A stretch of 64,000 nt of DNA from Lentisphaeria bacterium (GTDB lineage Bacteria > Verrucomicrobiota > Lentisphaeria > Victivallales > Victivallaceae). The stretch covers positions 1 through 64,000 of the forward strand of contig JAFTJQ010000082.1 in assembly GCA_017456285.1 (NCBI GenBank), written 5' to 3'. The notes under the pieces were generated by a model, which worked only from the letters and a program-made list of their open reading frames with translations, was not told where the DNA came from and searched no databases. Positions 16,043 to 23,979 of this stretch are shown in pieces (the stretch's first letter is position 1; each line of letters begins with the position of its first letter). A program made the position numbers and the translations under genes.

Positions 16043-16078
16043 ATAAAAAAAAGCCGCTCTAAAATGAGCGACTTTTTA
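16043..16078. terminator. Bidirectional terminator between the hairpin region and the lipoprotein gene
   Basis: A 9-position stem with one mismatch (aagccgctc with gagcgactt) and loop taaaat has an A-run on its left and a T-run on its right. It can terminate the minus-strand lipoprotein gene and any + strand RNA from the left. Confidence 0.75.
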
Positions 16079-16107
16079 TTTGCCGGAAAAGATTTTCAAC
16101 AGATTAA

Positions 16108-16551
16108 TTATTCAGCTTTAACGCCTTTGATTACGCCCGGATAACCAGTTGCTGTGCATTTAACTGTTTTGAAAACAAAATAATCCATTGTATCGATTTT
16201 ATATTTTGCTCCGAGCAAAGCATCTGCTTTGTTTGCTTCGCAAGCATTGTAAGTAGCAGCTTGTTTTGCCAAAGTATTTGGAGAGGCAACAAGTGACAAA
16301 GGATTATTAGAGGTTGAACTGAAAGCATCATCTGCAAATGAAGAAGCTCCCCATGCGATGCAGCCAAAAAGAACATTTACAGTAGCTTCGCCAGTAACAG
16401 CTTTGTCTGCGACTTCTACTTGAGGGGTAACTTTTGCTGTCGCGTCAAAGTTAACTGCAGTAGCAGCATCGTTAGTGTTGATTACTCTACAACCAGAAAA
16501 AATGATTGCACAAACAGTGCAAGCCAATGTGAGCATTAATGTTTTTTTCAT
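16108..16551 (-). CDS. Small putative lipoprotein of unknown function
   Basis: The 147-aa product has a lipoprotein signal peptide: charged start, hydrophobic core and a lipobox FSGC with Cys at residue 21. The mature part is small-residue rich (Ala, Val, Thr) and includes VLFGCIAWGASSFADDAF and ALLGAKYKIDTMDYFVF. It weakly recalls TRL-like lipoproteins, but I cannot assign a family with confidence. A ribosome binding site (aaaggg) and a TTGAAA-N17-TATATT promoter precede it, and a terminator follows, so it appears monocistronic. It lies between two inverted copies of the 123-bp repeat. Confidence 0.75.
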   Translation of the reverse strand: MKKTLMLTLACTVCAIIFSGCRVINTNDAATAVNFDATAKVTPQVEVADKAVTGEATVNVLFGCIAWGASSFADDAFSSTSNNPLSLVASPNTLAKQAATYNACEANKADALLGAKYKIDTMDYFVFKTVKCTATGYPGVIKGVKAE

Positions 16552-17012
16552 AATTATTCCCTTTCTCTAATGTTTTTTTGCAGTTGTTCCGGCACAACTG
16601 CTTCTTGAATGTATTAATATAAGTGTATTTTTTTTTTTTTTCAAGATTTTTAGATAAAAAATGCGAAAAAATTTATTTTTTTTACAGATATATTATAAAT
16701 CATTTGTCGCTAAAATCTATGAAGGACAAGGAAATTATGAATTAAGAATTGTGAGTGTGGTCAGGTAGCACCCGACTATAAACATTAGCGTGTCTTACGG
16801 CACTTAAATACTGGATTCTTCGCTTCGCTCTGAATGACGGATGGGGTATGTTTTTCCCCCTGTGGTATATTCTAACGCCGTCATCCAGAGGGATAAAGCC
16901 CCGAAGGATCCAGCATGCGAGCCTTCAAGGCTCGTATGCTGACTCCTTCGTCGTTATACTCCTCCTGATGATATGTGTGTGCTTTATCTCGAATGGCAGA
17001 AAGCTCCTCTCT
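16552..17012. other. Intergenic region with promoter and interspersed palindromes
   Basis: After the lipoprotein promoter (16616-16644) no gene is seen. A near-perfect hairpin (cagcatgcgagcctt with aaggctcgtatgctg, 16910-16941) and two fragments of the gaatgacg/cttcgctt intergenic repeat type (around 16815-16845 and 16880-16910) are present. Confidence 0.6.
16616..16644 (-). promoter_or_regulatory. Candidate promoter of the lipoprotein gene at 16108-16551
   Basis: On the minus strand TTGAAA and TATATT are 17 bp apart, about 65 nt upstream of the ATG. The spacer is almost all A on that strand (a long T-tract on +), a tract that could vary in length. Confidence 0.55.
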
Positions 17013-17135
17013 CGTCATTCTGAACGAAGTGAAGAATACGAGGAAAAAATTTATCCTTTTCTTCTTTTTGAAGGTGGGGTTTTAGGGGCGGAAACATTTT
17101 CTTCTTTTAATCAAGAAGAAAAAGTTTCCGCCCCT
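17013..17135 (-). repeat. Palindromic repeat unit, copy B (right arm of the 123-bp inverted repeat)
   Basis: This is the reverse complement of copy A, about 120 of 123 positions matching by eye. Its palindrome occupies 17084-17135. Copies A and B enclose about 1.25 kb that includes one lipoprotein gene and the hairpin-rich stretch. Confidence 0.9.
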
Positions 17136-17170
17136 AAAAAAAAATCCCCGGCAGCACTGCTGTCGGGGAT
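17136..17170 (-). terminator. Intrinsic terminator of the minus-strand lipoprotein gene 17193-17837
   Basis: A 12-bp stem (atccccggcagc with gctgtcggggat, one G-T pair) with loop act is followed on the minus strand by an eight-to-nine T run, 22 nt past the stop. Confidence 0.9.
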
Positions 17171-17192
17171 GATTAAATTTTAAGATGGCAAC

Positions 17193-17837
17193 TTAAAGAT
17201 TGCCGTCGTCCATCGAGAAGTGGCTCTCGCTGCCCTCTCGGATTTCAAGCGGCATATCGTGCGACTTGAATGGAATCAGCAATATTGTCCAGTTGGTATA
17301 GCGGCTGGATGCTTCAATGCAGGGAATAACCTTTTCAGGTGAACGGTCAGATGCCTTGAGAATGTTGAAAGCAAAACGACCATACCCTGAACGGGTAAGT
17401 TTTTTGAATAGCGGAATTTCCGGAATAGCGATGTTTAATGAGGTATCAGGAAGCGGAACCGGTAAAGTCGGAGTTCCGATTAAAATAACGTTGTTGTCGG
17501 TAGCAAGCACACCGCAGAGTATCTGCACAATAAAATCCGCATCTTTCACATCTTTGCTGACAATTAACCCCTGCTTTGCCAAGTGCATTTCGAAAAAGCC
17601 CTGAACGTATGATTTATCAACTTGAGTTGCCAAGTAATCATATTCAATAAAGATCTTTTTGCCGGCATAAGGCGTAAAATCTGCATGCCCGATACCATTT
17701 TCGATAACAGTTGAAATCAGAAATTGTTCAACCGCAGTTCTGCCGGTATCAGTGATTCTCGGAGTTGAACAACCGCACAGGAATAGAACTGACATTAAAA
17801 TGCCGCCACAGAGGGAACCTAAAACTAAATTTTTCAT
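17193..17837 (-). CDS. Putative lipoprotein of unknown function
   Basis: The 214-aa product has a lipoprotein signal with lipobox LCGC (Cys at residue 23), then STPRITDTGRTAVEQFL. This start recalls DUF6655-type lipoproteins in PVC bacteria, but the link is only an impression. The middle part (DADFIVQILCGVLATDNN) looks like the fold of small periplasmic proteins with alternating beta strands. It is monocistronic with its own terminator. No catalytic motif is visible. Outer-membrane or periplasmic anchoring is inferred. Confidence 0.75.
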   Translation of the reverse strand: MKNLVLGSLCGGILMSVLFLCGCSTPRITDTGRTAVEQFLISTVIENGIGHADFTPYAGKKIFIEYDYLATQVDKSYVQGFFEMHLAKQGLIVSKDVKDADFIVQILCGVLATDNNVILIGTPTLPVPLPDTSLNIAIPEIPLFKKLTRSGYGRFAFNILKASDRSPEKVIPCIEASSRYTNWTILLIPFKSHDMPLEIREGSESHFSMDDGNL

Positions 17838-18055
17838 AAAACTTTTCTTTCTTTTTTATTATTTTTCAATTGTATTGTTTTAATAACTTACTACAAGTTA
17901 CCAATATTTCAAGTGAAAATAGTTTTTATTATCAAATATTTGCAAATTTTCTTGCGATTTTTTTCTTTCTTTCGAAGTGAAAGAAAGAAACAAAGAAAGC
18001 TCAGAGACTCCCCTTGCGGGAATAATTGCGGCAACATTAAGTGTTTGAGATTTTA
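17838..18055. other. AT-rich intergenic region with a hairpin
   Basis: No gene is seen. A hairpin (ctttctttc with gaaagaaag, around 17970-17992) is the only clear structure before repeat copy C. Confidence 0.5.
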
Positions 18056-18180
18056 AGGGGGCGGAAACTTTTTCTTCCTGATTAAAAGAAGAAAATGTTT
18101 CCGCCCCTAAAACCCCACCTTCAAAAAGAAGAAAAGAGTAATTTTTTTTATTGGATTTTTTGCTTTACTCTAAATGGCGT
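18056..18180 (+). repeat. Palindromic repeat unit, copy C
   Basis: The palindrome (18056-18108) and proximal tail match copy A nearly base for base (GGAAAC...GTTTCCGCCCCT, then aaaaccccaccttcaaaaag). The distal tail has drifted (ttgctttactctaaatggcg). It is in the same orientation as copy A. Confidence 0.85.
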
Positions 18181-18299
18181 TAGTTTAATTGTTCTGCAGC
18201 AGGAACTATCAAAAACGATACGTCAAGGATCAAACTGAAAAAGCTGTAAAAAGTCTGTGAAGCATGAAATTATAGGCGACTGTAAAATCTCAAAAAAGT

Positions 18300-18382
18300 A
18301 TAGTTTTCTTTTTGGAAAAGGATGGGTCTTAGGGAAGGGAAAACCTTTTTCTTTTAATCAAGAAAAAAGTTTTCCCTTCCCT
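18300..18382 (-). repeat. Diverged palindromic repeat unit, copy D, next to the mtaB 3' end
   Basis: The palindrome AGGGAAGGGAAAAC...GTTTTCCCTTCCCT (18331-18382) is preceded by a tail resembling that of copy B (ctttttgg, gggt, ttaggg). Both halves of the palindrome have changed in a matching way relative to copies A-C, which preserves pairing. On the minus strand it lies just beyond the mtaB stop, where it could act as a terminator. Confidence 0.7.
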
Positions 18383-18391
18383 ATAAAAAAA

Positions 18392-19729
18392 TCACACCTC
18401 TGCAAGGAGAGTGCCGTCGGGGCAGTATTTGATTATTTTTACTTCGATAATTGCCTCTTTTGCGATATTTTCGGGTTTAATTTTTACTGGCAGGTAATTA
18501 TCGCTCCAGCCGTGCAGCATGCCGTCTGATTTTACCTCTTCGAAGATCACGGGCAATTGTTTGCCGACAAAGGATTTAGCAAATTTTTCTGCACTCGCAT
18601 CGGTAATTTTTTTGAGTTCATTGTACCTGCGTTTAATTGTTACGCTATCGATTTGACCTGACATGGAGGCGGCAGGAGTGCCTGCTCTTTTTGAATAACT
18701 GAAAAGGTGCGAATTGGCGAACTGCAACTCTTCGGTATGGATACAGCACTCTTTAAAATTCTCTTCACTCTCCTGTGGAAAACCGACGATAATATCAGTG
18801 CCGATGTGGATATCGGGAATAAGTTCTCGTGCTTTTTCAACGAATTTACGGTATTCAGCAAAACTATAATGGCGATTCATCTTTTTCAAGATTTCATCGC
18901 TGCCGTGCTGCATGGATAAATGGAGAAAACGGCAGATTTTATCGCCCAATTCCGCCATGGTATAAAGCAGTTCCAGATTATCCATTTTGGGTTCAGTGGA
19001 GCTTAAGCGGATTCGATAGTTTCCGTCAATTTTTGCGATTTCACGCAACAGATCCGTCAAATTTCTGCCATGGTCATTGTAGGCACAACTATTGACGCCC
19101 GTGAGAATTATTTCTGGATAACCATTCTCTATGGCATTATGGACATCGGCGAGAATTTCATCGAAATTCCTTGAGCGTTCCCGACCTCGAACATGAGGTA
19201 CAATGCAGTAGGTGCAGAAGTTGTTGCACCCCTCCTGAATTTTGATAAAGGCACGACTGTTGAAAGGAAATGAGCCGACATTTTTTTCTTGAAAAGTTCT
19301 GCTGTTTGAAAAGTCGTTTTCGTCAAATTCGCTTGGCTTTTCCTGAAAAGTGACGGAAAAGTGACGGATAGATTTTTCGTCACTTTTTTGCTTCGCTTTT
19401 GCTAATAAGTCAACCAAATTGCGTTTGTCATAAAGCACATAATCGGCAATATTTGAAATATCGTCAATTTTAGCACTGCACCCGGTGGCGATAATGACGG
19501 AATCGGGATGAATTTGACGCATTTTTTTAGCAATTTGACGGCTCTTTTTAGCGGCGAGTGCAGTTACCGCACAGCCATTAATGATGATTAGGTCAAGTTG
19601 AGGATAGTCAATCTCTTTGAGAGTGTAGTTTGCATCACTCAATCGGCTGTGCATAAGTGCGGTATCTGCACTATTTAATCGACAGCCGAGAGTGTAAATT
19701 GCAGCAAATTTTTCAGTTTTCTCTGCCAA
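18392..19729 (-). CDS. mtaB: tRNA (N6-threonylcarbamoyladenosine(37)-C2)-methylthiotransferase MtaB
   Basis: This radical-SAM enzyme adds a methylthio group to t6A37 of tRNAs decoding ANN codons. The 445-aa protein has the three N-terminal cluster cysteines (TLGCRLN, NGCAVTA, ATGCSAK) and the radical-SAM CNNFCTYC triad followed by IVPHVRGRERSR. A C-terminal TRAM-like domain lies near residues 375-440. The GCRLN/CAVTA spelling favours MtaB over MiaB or RimO. It starts 6 nt after the SGNH hydrolase stop, so the two are cotranscribed. Family assignment is firm; the specific substrate is inferred from the subfamily motifs. Confidence 0.92.
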   Translation of the reverse strand: MAEKTEKFAAIYTLGCRLNSADTALMHSRLSDANYTLKEIDYPQLDLIIINGCAVTALAAKKSRQIAKKMRQIHPDSVIIATGCSAKIDDISNIADYVLYDKRNLVDLLAKAKQKSDEKSIRHFSVTFQEKPSEFDENDFSNSRTFQEKNVGSFPFNSRAFIKIQEGCNNFCTYCIVPHVRGRERSRNFDEILADVHNAIENGYPEIILTGVNSCAYNDHGRNLTDLLREIAKIDGNYRIRLSSTEPKMDNLELLYTMAELGDKICRFLHLSMQHGSDEILKKMNRHYSFAEYRKFVEKARELIPDIHIGTDIIVGFPQESEENFKECCIHTEELQFANSHLFSYSKRAGTPAASMSGQIDSVTIKRRYNELKKITDASAEKFAKSFVGKQLPVIFEEVKSDGMLHGWSDNYLPVKIKPENIAKEAIIEVKIIKYCPDGTLLAEV

Positions 19730-19735
19730 TTGAAT

Positions 19736-20485
19736 TTACCAATTAATGTATTGATTAATTGCATCAGCCCAGATTACATAACCCTGTTTTGCCGGGTGGA
19801 GGAAATCGGGCATCATCTCTTTGAAGATAGTTCTGTCAGCATTCATGAGCTTGTCATTGATATTGACGAAAATGATATTCTCACCGTCTGCAAATTGCGG
19901 AAGTGCTTTATTTACAATATCGATTTGCGGACGGAATTTATCGGTGGCGTCTTTGCCTCTCGGGAAGATTGCAAAAAGCAGAATTTTGGCATTCGGAGCG
20001 TTTTTGCGTAAGTTATCAAGGATAATTTTAGTTCCTGCCAGGGTTGATGCTGCATCTGATTCGCTCCAGCCGATATTGTTTGTACCGATCATCAAAGTTA
20101 TGAGTTTCGGATTAATTTTGCTCCAAATTTCTTTTTGCGAAGTAGTCCAGATTGTCTGCTGGGTACGGTCTCCGCTGAATCCCAAGTTCAAAATTGTGTG
20201 ATTCGGGAATTTTTCCGCTGCGACTTCTTTGCCGGTGGTATCCCAGAAGTGGGTGATTGAATCGCCGACAAAGACTATGTCGATTTTATCGGCATTTTCA
20301 TAGGTGAATTTTACCTTTTCGAGGTATCTCGGCCCCCAGAATTTACGCCAGTTGGTTGCATAAAATTCAGAAGCAGGAGTGGTTGCTAATGTGTATCCTT
20401 TGCCCAATTCAGTTTTGCATTGAGAGAGGTTGCAGCAACCGCCGATAAAAAGTGCGGTTAAAATAGATGAGATAATTTTTTTCAT
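19736..20485 (-). CDS. SGNH/GDSL-family hydrolase, exported
   Basis: The 249-aa protein has a signal sequence with a Cys-containing end (GGCCNLSQC), so it may be a lipoprotein. The SGNH blocks are present: block I VFVGDSITHFW (nucleophile Ser), block II GFSGDR, block III GTNN and block V DFLHP (catalytic Asp/His). It resembles the platelet-activating-factor acetylhydrolase beta/gamma group, whose bacterial members are esterases of acyl or acetyl groups on lipids or glycans. The substrate is unknown. A good site (aaaggag) precedes the ATG. It lies downstream of the carB terminator and just ahead of mtaB. Confidence 0.88.
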   Translation of the reverse strand: MKKIISSILTALFIGGCCNLSQCKTELGKGYTLATTPASEFYATNWRKFWGPRYLEKVKFTYENADKIDIVFVGDSITHFWDTTGKEVAAEKFPNHTILNLGFSGDRTQQTIWTTSQKEIWSKINPKLITLMIGTNNIGWSESDAASTLAGTKIILDNLRKNAPNAKILLFAIFPRGKDATDKFRPQIDIVNKALPQFADGENIIFVNINDKLMNADRTIFKEMMPDFLHPAKQGYVIWADAINQYINW

Positions 20486-20514
20486 AATAGACTCCTTTTG
20501 AATTAGATCAAGTT

Positions 20515-20550
20515 ATAAAAAATAGTCCGTCAAACAGGTGGCGGACTATT
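20515..20550 (-). terminator. Intrinsic terminator after carB
   Basis: On the minus strand a stem of aatagtccg with cggactatt is followed by a T-run, immediately past the carB stop. Confidence 0.85.
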
Positions 20551-20563
20551 TTATCAGTTTTAA

Positions 20564-23500
20564 TTACTTATGGCTTTGCTGATATTCCTGCAATGATTTA
20601 GGAATAATTGCATTTGATTTAGCCGCCTTGATACCTGCTACGCTGGCTTTCGCCGCAGCGATTGTGGTGAGGAAAGCGATTCTATTCTGCAAAGCCATCA
20701 TGCGGATATAACTGTCATCACGCTTTTCAGTTCTGTCTTTGGGAGTATTGACAATAAGTTGAATTTCGTGATTTTTGATGCGGTCAGCAATATTCGGACG
20801 ACCCTCATTAATTTTGTGAACGAAGGTGTGCGGAATATTGTTTTCTGCGAGGAATTTGGCAGTTCCCTCGGTTGCCATTAAGGTAAATCCGAGTTCAATC
20901 AAGCCCTGTGCAATCGGAAGCAGATGCTCGCGATCACGGCGATTGACTGAAAGAAGTGCAGTTCCGCTCAAAGGCAGCGGAGAGTTTGCCGCTTCCTGTG
21001 ATTTGAAGTAAGCTAATTCAAAACTGTCAGAAAGTCCCATGACTTCACCGGTAGCACGCATTTCAGGGCCGAGAACGGGGTCGACACCCGGGAACATATT
21101 GAACGGGAATACGGCTTCTTTGACCCCGTAGTAACCTGAACACTTTTTGTCCAAAAGTGCTTGATTATCAGCCAAAGATGCTCCCAACATCATATTGGTA
21201 GCGATTCGAGCCAACGGCACGCCGGTAACTTTTGCAACCAAAGGCACAGTGCGTGAAGCACGCGGATTGGCTTCGATGATGTAAACAGTATCTTTGCACA
21301 AAGCAAACTGAACATTCAAAATACCATTGACTTTGAAGTCTTTAGCGATAGCCGCAGCGTATTTTTCAATGGTTTCGAGGTGTTTCGGTGCAATTGTAAC
21401 GGGCGGAATCACGCAAGCAGAGTCGCCTGAGTGGATACCTGCAAGTTCAACGTGTTCCATGATAGTTGCAACAAAGGTGTGATCGCCGTCAGAGAGTGCA
21501 TCGACTTCGCACTCAATCGCATTGTCGAGGAAGCGGTCAATAAGCATCGGATATTCAGGACTTACCTGAATTGCTTCGACGGCGTAACGCTTCAAGGTCT
21601 CTTCGTCATAGATTACCGCCATGCCGCGACCGCCCAAAACGAATGAGGGGCGAACCATAACGGGATAACCGATTTGACGTCCTAAAGCAACTGCTTCATC
21701 GAGAGAGCGGGAAATTCCGCTTTCAGGTTGCGGAATCTGAAGAGCCAACATACGTTCACGGAAGTATTCACGGTCTTCAGCCAAGCGGATACCCTCGGGC
21801 TGAGTTCCCAAAATATTCAATCCTGCATCTTTAAGCTCCTGTGCAATATTCAAAGGTGTCTGTCCGCCGAATTGAACGATAACACCATAGGGTTTTTCTT
21901 TCTCATAGATAGCGATAACGTCTTCAACTGTAAGCGGTTCGAAATAGAGCTTATTGCTGGTGTCATAGTCAGTTGAGACGGTTTCGGGGTTGCAGTTAAT
22001 CATAATTGACTCGTAGCCTGCATCACGCAAAGCAAATGCCGCATGCACGCAGGTGTAGTCAAATTCGATACCCTGACCGATACGATTCGGGCCGCCGCCC
22101 AAAATCATAATTTTCTTTGCTTCGCTTACCGGCACAACGTCATCGACTTCGGCGTAAGTTGAGTAGTAGTAATCAGCTTTTTCCACTCCTGAAACATGTA
22201 CGGGGCAGTAAGTTGCTTTTACACCGAGTTTAATGCGGCGTTCACGGACGGTTTTTTCATCAACTTTGAAAAGTTTAGCCAAATATTTATCAGAGAAGCC
22301 GTCACGTTTTGCCTGAATAAGCATCTCATCGGGCAAAGATATGAAGTTCTGTTTTTGCAATTCAAGTTCAAGCATGGCGAGTTCATAAATCTGCTCAAGG
22401 AAGTAGGGGGTAATGCGAGTTGTTTTACCGATTTCCTCTACTGATACGCCCTTTTTAAATGCTTCATAGATAAGGAAGTAGCGTTCGCTTGACGGTGTAA
22501 CTAATTGAGCAAGCAATTCCTCACGAGAGAGTTTTTCAAATTTCGGCACACAGCCCAAGCCGTAACGTGAAATTTCAAGTGAGCGGATAGCTTTCTGCAT
22601 TGCTTCCTTGAAGTTTTTGCCGATACTCATAACTTCGCCGACTGCTTTCATCTGAGTTCCGAGCTGGTCTTTAGCTTGTGCGAATTTTTCAAACGCCCAG
22701 CGAGCGAATTTAACCACTACATAATCTCCGGACGGAGTGTATTTATCCAGAGATCCGTCTCTCCAGTAGGGGAGTTCATCCAAGTTGATTCCGGTAGCTA
22801 ATTGAGTTGAAACGCTTGCAATCGGGAATCCTGTCGCTTTGGATGCCAAAGCACTTGAGCGAGAGGTTCTGGGGTTAATTTCGATGATGATGATACGGTC
22901 ATCAACTTTGTTGTGGGCAAACTGGACATTGCAGCCGCCGATAATGCCGATTTCGTCAATGATTGCATACGCAAATTTCTGCAATCTGTCAATAAGTGAT
23001 TGCGGAACGGTCATCATCGGAGCGACACAGAAACTATCTCCGGTATGAACCCCCATCGGGTCAACGTTCTCAATGGTGCAAACAGTGATTTTTTTGCCGT
23101 TATTGTCTCTAACTACTTCAAGTTCAAGTTCTTCCCAGCCGATTACGCACTCTTCAATAAGAACCTGGTGAATCAAACTTGCTTCGAGACCACGGCTGAC
23201 AACCTGACGGAGTTCCTCGACATTGTAAACAATACCGCCGCCGGTTCCGCCCATGGTGTAGGCAGGACGCAAAACTACTGGATAACCGAAATCAGCAGCG
23301 ATTTTTTCAGCTTCTTCAACGGTGTATGACGGTTCTGATTTTGCCATCGGCACGCCGAGTTTTTTCATGGTTTCCTTGAAAATGATACGGTCTTCGCCAC
23401 GCTTGATAGCCTCCAAGTCAACACCGATAACTTTTACGTTGTTATTTGCCAAAATCCCCTCTTCCTCCAGCTCAATTGCCAGATTCAAAGCGGTCTGTCC

Positions 23501-23773
23501 GCCGAGGTTGGGGAGAAGTGCATCGGGTTTTTCCTTGATAATAATTTTCTCAACACTTTTTACTGTCAATGGTTCAATGTAGGTGTGATCTGCCATGCCG
23601 GGGTCGGTCATAATGGTTGCCGGATTGGAGTTAACCAATACGATTTCGTAACCCTCTTTGCGAAGAGCTTTACACGCTTGAGTTCCGGAGTAATCAAATT
23701 CACACGCTTGTCCGATAATAATCGGACCTGATCCGATAATCATCACTTTTTTAATGTCTGTACGTTTCGGCAT
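20564..23773 (-). CDS. carB: Carbamoyl-phosphate synthase large subunit
   Basis: CarB makes carbamoyl phosphate from bicarbonate, ammonia (from CarA) and two ATP, for pyrimidine and arginine synthesis. The 1069-aa protein is full length. It has two homologous halves, each with GSGPIIIGQ...EFDYSG or GGGPNRIGQGIEFDY, an NPETVSTD/NPATIMTD block and an ATP-grasp domain (about 130-330 and 680-860). An oligomerisation region (about 400-550) lies between, and a C-terminal MGS-like allosteric domain covers about 935-1069. carA is not adjacent. A site (aaagga) precedes the ATG, and it shares a divergent promoter region with gdhA. Confidence 0.97.
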   Translation of the reverse strand: MPKRTDIKKVMIIGSGPIIIGQACEFDYSGTQACKALRKEGYEIVLVNSNPATIMTDPGMADHTYIEPLTVKSVEKIIIKEKPDALLPNLGGQTALNLAIELEEEGILANNNVKVIGVDLEAIKRGEDRIIFKETMKKLGVPMAKSEPSYTVEEAEKIAADFGYPVVLRPAYTMGGTGGGIVYNVEELRQVVSRGLEASLIHQVLIEECVIGWEELELEVVRDNNGKKITVCTIENVDPMGVHTGDSFCVAPMMTVPQSLIDRLQKFAYAIIDEIGIIGGCNVQFAHNKVDDRIIIIEINPRTSRSSALASKATGFPIASVSTQLATGINLDELPYWRDGSLDKYTPSGDYVVVKFARWAFEKFAQAKDQLGTQMKAVGEVMSIGKNFKEAMQKAIRSLEISRYGLGCVPKFEKLSREELLAQLVTPSSERYFLIYEAFKKGVSVEEIGKTTRITPYFLEQIYELAMLELELQKQNFISLPDEMLIQAKRDGFSDKYLAKLFKVDEKTVRERRIKLGVKATYCPVHVSGVEKADYYYSTYAEVDDVVPVSEAKKIMILGGGPNRIGQGIEFDYTCVHAAFALRDAGYESIMINCNPETVSTDYDTSNKLYFEPLTVEDVIAIYEKEKPYGVIVQFGGQTPLNIAQELKDAGLNILGTQPEGIRLAEDREYFRERMLALQIPQPESGISRSLDEAVALGRQIGYPVMVRPSFVLGGRGMAVIYDEETLKRYAVEAIQVSPEYPMLIDRFLDNAIECEVDALSDGDHTFVATIMEHVELAGIHSGDSACVIPPVTIAPKHLETIEKYAAAIAKDFKVNGILNVQFALCKDTVYIIEANPRASRTVPLVAKVTGVPLARIATNMMLGASLADNQALLDKKCSGYYGVKEAVFPFNMFPGVDPVLGPEMRATGEVMGLSDSFELAYFKSQEAANSPLPLSGTALLSVNRRDREHLLPIAQGLIELGFTLMATEGTAKFLAENNIPHTFVHKINEGRPNIADRIKNHEIQLIVNTPKDRTEKRDDSYIRMMALQNRIAFLTTIAAAKASVAGIKAAKSNAIIPKSLQEYQQSHK

Positions 23774-23892
23774 ATATTTTTATCCTTTCGAAAAAAGTTA
23801 ATTATTTGTCCAACCTTTAAGATACACCCAAATTGCCGATAAGTCAAAAAAATTATGAAAGATTTTTCAAAAATTTATGATTTTACAAAAAA

Positions 23893-23935
23893 AATATGGT
23901 TTTTTTATTGTTTTTTTGCAAAAAACTGTTATATT
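23893..23935. promoter_or_regulatory. Candidate divergent promoters for carB (-) and gdhA (+)
   Basis: On the + strand TTGTTT-N16-TATATT (23908-23935) lies about 45 nt before gdhA. On the minus strand TTGCAA (23916-23921)-N17-CATATT (23893-23898) points to carB. The two overlap, so polymerase binding would be mutually exclusive. Confidence 0.45.
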
Positions 23936-23979
23936 AATAGTAATTAGAAAACTTATAACTCTAAAAAGGGGAATGGTGT

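Noticed and set aside
15637..17135. Inverted repeats as ends of an insertion sequence
   Set aside because: No transposase frame or target-site duplication was found between or beside them.
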